Assembly (NCBI GenBank): GCA_002363575.1
Contig: DEWI01000039.1
Location: 1 to 19,290 of the forward strand
DNA length: 19,290 nt
Origin: Verrucomicrobia bacterium UBA3214
Lineage (GTDB): Bacteria; Verrucomicrobiota; Kiritimatiellia; RFP12; UBA1067
Direction of reading: 5' to 3'
A model generated the notes under the pieces. That model had not been told where the DNA came from and did no database searches. It saw nothing but the letters and a program-made list of their open reading frames with translations. Numbering within the stretch: the first letter of the stretch is position 1; every line of letters starts with the position of its first letter. The translations under genes were made by a program, and so were the position numbers. Below, in pieces: positions 1 to 5,163 of this stretch.

Positions 1-725
1 ATTGTGCCGCCGTTGAAGTTGACAGAAAGCGAACCGCCAGCAACTTCGTCCTCGATATGCTGCGTCACGAATGTTCCGCCGTTCAGATTCAGCGTTCCAT
101 TTCCGTCAGTGCTCTTCGTCCATTTGTTGTTGGCGACTGTTACCGTTCCGCTGTTTAGCGTGAACGTCGCCGAAGCGTCGGCCGCCGCACCAATGACAAG
201 ATCGCCGCTCAACTTCCAGTCGCTGTTGTTGCAGACGATTTTCCCGCTTCTGAGAGATGCCGTTCCGCTGAGATTCAGCGTCGTTCCATCAAGGAGGAGA
301 TACGCCGTCGTGCTAGCACCTGCCAAATACAAATCTTTCCCGTTGAAAGTCCCGCCCCGAAATATTGCACCAGCATTGTTATCAGCGGTGCCAATATTTG
401 TTGTGTTTGGCATTGTAAAGGATGCGTTGTTCTGAAACACGAAAGGATCTTCTTCCGACCCCACCTGCACATGCATCGTGGTCAGAGTTTCTGTAGTATT
501 CTCGTTTATTGTCGCCAATCGGTTCCATGTACCGCTGATCTTGTCGCTGTTGAACCAGATATGACCGGAACCGTTCCCGGTCCAGTTCCCTGATGTGGAC
601 CAGTAGGAATCCGCTCCGTTGCCAGTCCATGTCTTCGCCGCCCAAGCGCCGGTGGTGGCGAATGAGATTGCGAGTGAAAGCACCGCAGCGAGGCGGTGTG
701 CCGTCTGTTTTGCTCGTGTTTTCAT
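1..725 (-). CDS. Secreted beta-strand-repeat surface protein, 5' part only (runs off the window)
   Basis: An open frame of 241 codons runs from ATG at 725 to the window edge with no stop, so the C-terminal part lies outside. The first ~30 residues form a signal peptide (basic MKTRAKQ, hydrophobic LAAVLSLAISFATTGAWA, cleavage likely after AWA). The rest is rich in Gly, Thr, Asn and Ser, with recurring pieces such as WTGNGADSYW, GTLNLNGGTF and SVNFNGGT, the pattern of autotransporter-associated beta-strand repeats that stack into an extracellular beta-helix. A good ribosome site (AAGGAG at 731-736) sits 5 nt before the ATG. Exact binding target or anchoring cannot be judged because the C-terminus is missing. 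Such proteins are often very large in PVC bacteria (family knowledge); a role in adhesion or surface display is inference. Confidence 0.8.
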   Translation of the reverse strand, partial: MKTRAKQTAHRLAAVLSLAISFATTGAWAAKTWTGNGADSYWSTSGNWTGNGSGHIWFNSDKISGTWNRLATINENTTETLTTMHVQVGSEEDPFVFQNNASFTMPNTTNIGTADNNAGAIFRGGTFNGKDLYLAGASTTAYLLLDGTTLNLSGTASLRSGKIVCNNSDWKLSGDLVIGAAADASATFTLNSGTVTVANNKWTKSTDGNGTLNLNGGTFVTQHIEDEVAGGSLSVNFNGGT

Positions 726-1012
726 TGTTTCTCCTTTGTTGTTTAGAAGCAGCTGGTGGCGGTTTGCGGTCGCGAGCAATGCGCGATAGCGAGGCTCCTG
801 GAGGTACAGGAGCCGCGAAACCTCGGGGGCGGAAAAACACATTCTATGCGCGCATCCGCGCGCATGGCCGCCATACGGCCTTCTGATGCATGTTTTACAT
901 GGGGGGAGACAGGGAGGCAGAACGCGATTAAACGCCATGAACGCCATCGCCGGTGCAGTTCGTACGGCGATAATGTCACGCCAGTTTATAGCGACTACTT
1001 GCATCATTTTCA
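726..1012 (-). promoter_or_regulatory. Long hairpin-rich 5' leader of the surface-protein gene (candidate)
   Basis: No convincing gene lies between 726 and 1235. If transcription starts from the -10 at 1013-1018, the leader is about 280 nt. It contains four inverted repeats in a row: 793-800/807-814 (8 bp, GGCTCCTG with CAGGAGCC), 846-853/858-865 (8 bp, ATGCGCGC with GCGCGCAT), 866-870/876-880 (GGCCG with CGGCC) and 889-893/897-901 (CATGT with ACATG). It matches no riboswitch class that I recognise; the leader and its structure are inference. Confidence 0.35.
731..736 (-). promoter_or_regulatory. Ribosome binding site of the 725 gene
   Basis: On the minus strand AAGGAG lies 5 nt before the ATG at 725. 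It fixes the start of a gene whose end lies beyond the window. Confidence 0.75.
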
Positions 1013-1021
1013 ATTATACCA
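1013..1021 (-). promoter_or_regulatory. Extended -10 promoter for the 725 gene
   Basis: The minus strand reads TGGTATAAT: a perfect TATAAT at 1018-1013 preceded by TGn, which can replace a good -35. No convincing -35 hexamer lies at 16-18 bp. It would fire away from nadD, towards the surface-protein gene. Confidence 0.45.
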
Positions 1022-1042
1022 TATTTCAAGCTGGAGGTCGCT

Positions 1043-1063
1043 ACTGGTTTTAACCAGTTTTTT
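1043..1063 (+). terminator. Rho-independent terminator, plus orientation, with no upstream plus-strand gene
   Basis: ACTGGT (1043-1048), loop TTTA, ACCAGT (1053-1058), then a run of six T (1058-1063). The stem is perfect and the T-run is on the plus strand. There is no plus-strand gene before it in the window, so it would end transcripts running antisense to the surface-protein leader, or a small RNA. Confidence 0.5.
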
Positions 1064-1092
1064 GGCTCTCGATCTGGCATTTGAAATTCCGT

Positions 1093-1114
1093 AGCGCGTT
1101 GCGAGCGCGTTGCG
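1093..1114 (+). repeat. Tandem 11-bp direct repeat upstream of nadD
   Basis: AGCGCGTTGCG occurs twice back to back (1093-1103 and 1104-1114), exactly one helical turn apart and ending 11 bp before the nadD -35. It may be a regulator site; no known operator is recognised. Confidence 0.45.
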
Positions 1115-1125
1115 GGCGGGCACGC

Positions 1126-1155
1126 TTTACATGAGCGGACGGAAAATGCTACAAT
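1126..1155 (+). promoter_or_regulatory. Sigma70-type promoter of nadD
   Basis: TTTACA (1126-1131), 18-bp spacer, TACAAT (1150-1155), with TG at 1147-1148 giving an extended -10 (TGCTACAAT). A start near 1162 would leave a leader of about 74 nt. Confidence 0.65.
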
Positions 1156-1235
1156 ATCCCCCGTCGGCACACAATGGCGGCATCGCGCGCATCTGGCATC
1201 GGCGGCAATTTACAAATCAACGAGGATCAAAGAAA

Positions 1236-1928
1236 ATGAAAATCGGAATATTCGGAGGGAGTTTCGATCCCGTCCACAACGGCCATGTCGGCATAGCGAA
1301 AAAGGCGCTGGAAGAGCTTGGCTTGGATCGCCTCGCCGTCGTGCCGGCGGCCGTCAGCCCTTTCAAGGCGGATGAAGCAGGGCAGGCGCTTTTCGATGCT
1401 CCAACGCGCCTCATGCTTGTTCGCGCGGCTTTCAACGGCATCGAGCGCGTCGTCGTCGATGATCGCGAAATTCTTCGCGGCGGCACGAGCTATGCGATTG
1501 ACACCGTGCGCCAATATGCCGGCGAAAATCCCGATGCGCAACTCTATTTCATAATCGGCGAAGATTCGCGTGACGGCCTGCCGCGCTGGAAAGAATACGA
1601 TACGCTGAAAACCCTCTGCCGCTTCGTCGCATATCCCCGCACTCCGGAATCTTCGACGCATATCCGCTCGCTTCTCGCAGCGGGCGCGGACATCGCCGCG
1701 TTCGTTCCCGATGCCGTGGCGCTCTTCATCAGGCATCATGTCCGCGAGAATGCCGATTCGCGCCTCGCTTCCACAGTGCGCTCGGGACTTGTCCGCAAAG
1801 CCGGCTATTGCCCGTGCCGACTGCCGAAGCTCCCGGAATTCTTCTGCCCGTGCGAGGAATTTCGCGGCCAGCTCGCCGATCCTTCTTTCCACGGCCTCTG
1901 CCATTGCAGATTGTACGATAAGCCGTAA
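1236..1928 (+). CDS. nadD: Nicotinate mononucleotide adenylyltransferase fused to a ferredoxin-thioredoxin reductase-like Fe-S domain
   Basis: The 230-residue product has two parts. Residues 1-170 are NadD, which adenylates nicotinate mononucleotide in NAD synthesis: GGSFDPVHNGH at 7-17 carries the nucleotidyltransferase HxGH signature and SSTHIR at 139-144 is the SSTxIR motif. About 20 residues usually found before SSTxIR are missing. Residues 172-230 match the catalytic chain of ferredoxin-thioredoxin reductase: CPC at 192-194, CPC at 204-206 and CHC at 222-224, in the contexts GYCPCR, CPCEEFR and CHCRLY. In that family these cysteines bind a [4Fe-4S] cluster and form a redox-active disulfide. 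The frame is open throughout, and no internal start with a ribosome site is visible. I chose ATG 1236 (GAGGAT at 1222-1227 before it, and the MKIGIFGG family start); the frame is open further upstream. Both domain calls are by eye; the joint function is unknown. Confidence 0.88.
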   Translation: MKIGIFGGSFDPVHNGHVGIAKKALEELGLDRLAVVPAAVSPFKADEAGQALFDAPTRLMLVRAAFNGIERVVVDDREILRGGTSYAIDTVRQYAGENPDAQLYFIIGEDSRDGLPRWKEYDTLKTLCRFVAYPRTPESSTHIRSLLAAGADIAAFVPDAVALFIRHHVRENADSRLASTVRSGLVRKAGYCPCRLPKLPEFFCPCEEFRGQLADPSFHGLCHCRLYDKP

Positions 1929-2069
1929 GCGCGCCACCTCCCGAACGCCAGGCGCCTTCGCGCACTTCCGCCGCGCGCGCCCCTTCCAGACGCGGCGCCG
2001 CCATGCCCGGCTCGCGGCGTGGTTCCGGCGTCGTTCTGTTGCGCGCAGGCCTTTGGACTGCGCAAAACA

Positions 2070-2085
2070 CCACTAGATATTGTGG
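2070..2085 (+). promoter_or_regulatory. NrdR box 1 upstream of nrdD
   Basis: CCACTAGATATTGTGG fits the NrdR consensus acaCwAtATaTwGtgt at its core positions. It lies in a larger 20-bp dyad, CACCACTAGATATTGTGGTG (2068-2087). NrdR is the ATP/dATP-sensing repressor of ribonucleotide reductase genes (established knowledge). Its centre is 74 bp, about seven helical turns, before that of box 2. Confidence 0.7.
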
Positions 2086-2096
2086 TGCGGCGCTAA

Positions 2097-2117
2097 TTGT
2101 CCACAACCTGTAGATAA
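2097..2117 (+). promoter_or_regulatory. DnaA-box-like inverted pair (or degenerate third NrdR box)
   Basis: TTGTCCACA (2097-2105) and the inverted TGTAGATAA (2109-2117) flank ACC. Each 9-mer differs by one base from the DnaA box TTATNCACA. The overlapping CCACAACCTGTAGATA (2101-2116) also has a weak NrdR-box core, centred 31 bp from box 1, the usual spacing between paired NrdR boxes. Which protein, if any, binds here is open. Confidence 0.4.
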
Positions 2118-2135
2118 GTTTTTTACTTCTCCCCC

Positions 2136-2164
2136 TTGCGCGGACACAATATATAGTGTATCAT
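2136..2164 (+). promoter_or_regulatory. nrdD promoter
   Basis: TTGCGC (2136-2141), 17-bp spacer, TATCAT (2159-2164). NrdR box 2 fills the spacer, so repressor binding would block RNA polymerase. The -35 ends the 15-mer CTTCTCCCCCTTGCG, which recurs at the surface-protein promoter near 11676-11690. Confidence 0.6.
2144..2159 (+). promoter_or_regulatory. NrdR box 2, inside the nrdD promoter
   Basis: ACACAATATATAGTGT matches the NrdR consensus acaCwAtATaTwGtgt at all 16 positions. It lies between the proposed -35 and -10. Confidence 0.85.
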
Positions 2165-2241
2165 ATGCGTCGTTGCCTACCACAGAATGTGGTTTTGCGG
2201 CAGAATTTATCGATTTGAAGTATCCAATCAGGGGGACACCG

Positions 2242-4485
2242 ATGGAAACAAGGCCGATGACGATTATCAAACGCAGCGGAGAAGAGAAGCCGTTTGATAT
2301 CACGAAGATCGAAAACGCGATTCGCAAGGCGTCGCAAGCCGTCGATTACAGAGACGCGCTGAGCGAAGGCCGCATCAAGCTCATCGCGGAGGAAGTCGCC
2401 GGTGTTTGCGCGGCGCGCGATCGCGCAATGACCGTCGAAGAAATCCAGGATGTCGTCGAGACGAAGATCATGGAATTCAACGCGACGGAGATAGCGAAGA
2501 AGTACATCACCTACCGCTACAAGCAGTCGCTCCTCCGCCAGGCCAACACGACCGACAAGCAGATACTCTCGCTTATCGAGTGCAACAACGAAGACGTCAA
2601 GCAGGAAAACGCCAACAAGAACCCGACCATCAACTCCGTGCAGCGCGATTACATGGCCGGCGAAGTCTCGAAAGACGTCTCCGCGCGCCTTCTCCTGCCC
2701 GCCGATATCGTGCAGGCGCACCGCGAAGGCATAATCCACTTCCACGACATGGATTACTTCGCGCAGCATATGCACAACTGCGACCTCGTCAATCTCGACG
2801 ACATGCTGCAGAACGGCACCGTCATCTCCGGGACGATGATCGAAAAGCCGAAGTCGTTTTCCACGGCCTGCAACATCGCGACGCAAATCATCGCGCAGGT
2901 CGCGTCCAACCAGTACGGCGGCCAATCCATCTCGCTCACCCATCTGGCGCCGTTCGTCGAAGTCTCCCGCCAGGCCATCCGCCGCGAACTCGCCGCCGAA
3001 TGCGCCGATGCCGGCGTCGAAATGGACATGGCGGCTTTCGACCGCATCGTCGAAAAGCGCGTGCGCCGCGAAATCAAGAAAGGCGTGCAGACGATCCAAT
3101 ATCAGGTCGTGACGCTCATGACGACGAACGGCCAGGCGCCCTTCGTGACCGTGTACATGTATCTCGGCGAAGCGCGCAGCGAAAACGAGCGCCGCGATCT
3201 CGCGATGGTCATCGAAGAAGTCCTGAACGAGCGCATTCTCGGCGTCAAGAACGAACAGGGCGTTTACGTGACGCCGGCGTTTCCCAAGCTCATCTACGTG
3301 CTTGAAGAGCAGAACATCACGCCGGAATCCCCGTACTGGTATCTGACGGAACTCTCGGCGAAATGCACCGCCAAGCGCATGGTCCCGGACTACATATCCG
3401 AGAAGAAGATGCGCGAATACAAGCTCTCGAAAGGCGAAGAGCCAGGCCATGGCGATACGTACACGTGCATGGGCTGCCGCTCCTTCCTCACGCCTGACCG
3501 CTCGGGCAACGGCTTCGGCAATATCGCGCGCGCCGGCAACTACGAGCCGGGCAAGCCGAAATACTACGGGCGCTTCAATCAGGGCGTCGTCACCGTCAAT
3601 CTCGTCGATATCGCCCTTTCCGCACATGGCGACATGGCGCGCTTTTGGTCGATTTTCGCCGAGCGCATGGAGCTTTGCCACCGCGCGTTGCAATGCCGCC
3701 ACAACCGTCTGAAAGGGACGCCGAGCGACGCCGCGCCGATCCTCTGGCAGTATGGCGCGCTTGCGCGTCTCGACAAAGGCGAAAAGATCGACAAGCTTCT
3801 CTACGGAGGGTATTCGACCATATCGCTCGGCTACGCCGGCCTCTGGGAATGCGTGTACGCGCTGATCGGCAAGAAGCTGACCGAGCCCGAAGGCGAGAAA
3901 CTCGGCCTGGAGATCATGCAGAAGCTGAACGAGTTCACCGCGAAGTGGAAAGCCGCCGAGGATATCGACTACTCGCTCTACGGCACTCCTCTCGAATCCA
4001 CGACCTACAAGTTCGCGAAGACTTTGCAGAAGCGCTTCGGCGTCATCAAGGGCGTGACGGACAAGAACTACATCACCAATTCCTACCACATCCACGTCAC
4101 CGAGCCGATCGACGCATTCAAGAAGCTCGAGACGGAGGCGAAATTCCAGAAGCTCTCGCCCGGCGGCGCAATCTCCTACGTCGAAGTGCCGAACATGCAG
4201 AACAATCTGCCGGCCGTCCTCGCGATCATGCGCTTCATCTACGACAATATAATGTACGCCGAACTGAATACGAAGTCCGACTACTGCCAGGTCTGCGGCT
4301 TCGACGGCGAAATAGAAATCCGCAAGGATGCGTCGGGGAAGCTTGTCTGGACATGCCCGAAATGCGGCAACCAGGACGAGTCGCGCATGAATGTCGCCCG
4401 CCGCACTTGCGGCTACATCGGTTCGCAGTTCTGGAACCAGGGCCGCACGCAGGAAATCAAAGAGCGCGTGCTCCATGTATCTTGA
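2242..4485 (+). CDS. nrdD: Anaerobic (class III) ribonucleoside-triphosphate reductase, catalytic subunit
   Basis: The 747-residue enzyme reduces NTPs to dNTPs with a glycyl radical, so it works only without oxygen. Residues ~7-95 form an ATP-cone (IIKRSGEEKPFDITKIENAI), the allosteric dATP/ATP sensor. Cys180 (HNCDLVN) and Cys409/Cys412 (TCMGCRS) lie in the regions carrying the active-site cysteines. The zinc site is C682-x2-C685 and C705-x2-C708. The glycyl radical site is Gly724 in RRTCGYIG, followed by the usual WNQGRTQEIKERV tail. Length is normal for an ATP-cone-bearing NrdD. I chose ATG 2242 because GGGGGA sits 5 nt upstream; ATG 2257 is possible, and the open frame further upstream overlaps the promoter. 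It is co-directional with nrdG, 97 nt downstream. NrdR boxes upstream indicate repression when dNTPs are plentiful. Confidence 0.97.
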   Translation: METRPMTIIKRSGEEKPFDITKIENAIRKASQAVDYRDALSEGRIKLIAEEVAGVCAARDRAMTVEEIQDVVETKIMEFNATEIAKKYITYRYKQSLLRQANTTDKQILSLIECNNEDVKQENANKNPTINSVQRDYMAGEVSKDVSARLLLPADIVQAHREGIIHFHDMDYFAQHMHNCDLVNLDDMLQNGTVISGTMIEKPKSFSTACNIATQIIAQVASNQYGGQSISLTHLAPFVEVSRQAIRRELAAECADAGVEMDMAAFDRIVEKRVRREIKKGVQTIQYQVVTLMTTNGQAPFVTVYMYLGEARSENERRDLAMVIEEVLNERILGVKNEQGVYVTPAFPKLIYVLEEQNITPESPYWYLTELSAKCTAKRMVPDYISEKKMREYKLSKGEEPGHGDTYTCMGCRSFLTPDRSGNGFGNIARAGNYEPGKPKYYGRFNQGVVTVNLVDIALSAHGDMARFWSIFAERMELCHRALQCRHNRLKGTPSDAAPILWQYGALARLDKGEKIDKLLYGGYSTISLGYAGLWECVYALIGKKLTEPEGEKLGLEIMQKLNEFTAKWKAAEDIDYSLYGTPLESTTYKFAKTLQKRFGVIKGVTDKNYITNSYHIHVTEPIDAFKKLETEAKFQKLSPGGAISYVEVPNMQNNLPAVLAIMRFIYDNIMYAELNTKSDYCQVCGFDGEIEIRKDASGKLVWTCPKCGNQDESRMNVARRTCGYIGSQFWNQGRTQEIKERVLHVS

Positions 4486-4502
4486 GAATGCCGCCGCGCG
4501 CG

Positions 4503-4540
4503 CCGTCGCGGGACAGGGTTCGTCCCCTGCCCCGTGACGG
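4503..4540 (+). promoter_or_regulatory. Strong intercistronic hairpin between nrdD and nrdG
   Basis: The arms 4503-4518 and 4525-4540 pair over 16 positions with one G-U and one A-C mismatch, closing a 6-nt TTCGTC loop. No T-run follows (CTTGGC), so it is not a classical terminator. It could stabilise the nrdD message, attenuate nrdG, or be a copy of a dispersed palindromic repeat. Confidence 0.6.
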
Positions 4541-4582
4541 CTTGGCATATGCCGCGCGCCGCGCAAATCACGCTGCCAGGCG

Positions 4583-5086
4583 ATGAACTACGCTTCGATC
4601 AGGACATGCGACATCGCCAACGGCGACGGCGTCAGAGTCTCGCTCTTCGTCTCCGGGTGCACGCACCATTGCAAAGGCTGCTTCAATGAAGCGGCATGGG
4701 ATTTCGGGTATGGCGAGCCGTTTACGCGCGCAGTGGAAGACCGCCTGCTCGAAGCGCTCGCCCCTTCATACATATCGGGGCTGACGGTTCTTGGCGGCGA
4801 GCCGATGGAGCCTTGCAACCAGCGCGCGCTTCTCCCCTTCCTGCGCAGAGTCCGCGAACGCTTCGGCAATGCGAAGACGATTTGGATTTATACCGGCTGC
4901 ATCTACGAATTGGAGCTTCTGCCGGAAGCAAAGACGGATCGCTGGCGCACCGAAGCCACGGATGAAATTCTCGCCATTGTCGATGTCCTCGTGGATGGCC
5001 CGTTTATCGAGGAACTCAAAAACATATCCTTGCGCTTCCGCGGTTCATCCAACCAGCGCATAATCAACCTTCGCAAACAGGCATAG
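4583..5086 (+). CDS. nrdG: Anaerobic RNR-activating protein (radical SAM)
   Basis: The 167-residue protein makes the glycyl radical on NrdD using S-adenosylmethionine and a [4Fe-4S] cluster. The cluster motif CxxxCxxC is C26-THH-C30-KG-C33 (SGCTHHCKGC), and GGEP at 71-74 is the SAM-contacting motif of radical SAM activases. Length is slightly above E. coli NrdG (154 residues). No alternative in-frame start is seen just upstream, and the ribosome site is weak (AGG at 4578-4580), so expression may depend on coupling to nrdD or on the hairpin at 4503-4540. The adjacent nrdD supports the pairing. The 77 nt between its stop and the convergent gene end at 5164 hold only a weak stem followed by CTTTTTCTC near 5104-5112; no clear terminator is seen. 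Confidence 0.96.
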   Translation: MNYASIRTCDIANGDGVRVSLFVSGCTHHCKGCFNEAAWDFGYGEPFTRAVEDRLLEALAPSYISGLTVLGGEPMEPCNQRALLPFLRRVRERFGNAKTIWIYTGCIYELELLPEAKTDRWRTEATDEILAIVDVLVDGPFIEELKNISLRFRGSSNQRIINLRKQA

Positions 5087-5163
5087 CGCCGCCACGTCCG
5101 CGTCTTTTTCTCAATCGCGCGGGAGGGACGCTCGGGGGGCGGCGGGATTATCGGCATTGCCGG

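Noticed and set aside
1227..1937. 236-codon minus-strand frame over nadD, with a helix-like beginning (MAEAVERRIGELAAKF)
   Set aside because: Its arginine codons (CGG, AGA, AGG, CGA) differ from the CGC used in the real genes, and the plus strand encodes the FTR-like cysteine motif there.
1929..2069. A further gene between nadD and the nrdD control region
   Set aside because: The short frames here are Arg/Ala-rich without motifs or ribosome sites; no terminator with a T-run is seen either.
2161..4566. 801-codon minus-strand frame over nrdD
   Set aside because: nrdD is certain by its motifs; codon bias of a GC-rich gene keeps the antisense frame open. The product is low-complexity in His, Arg, Asp and Ala.
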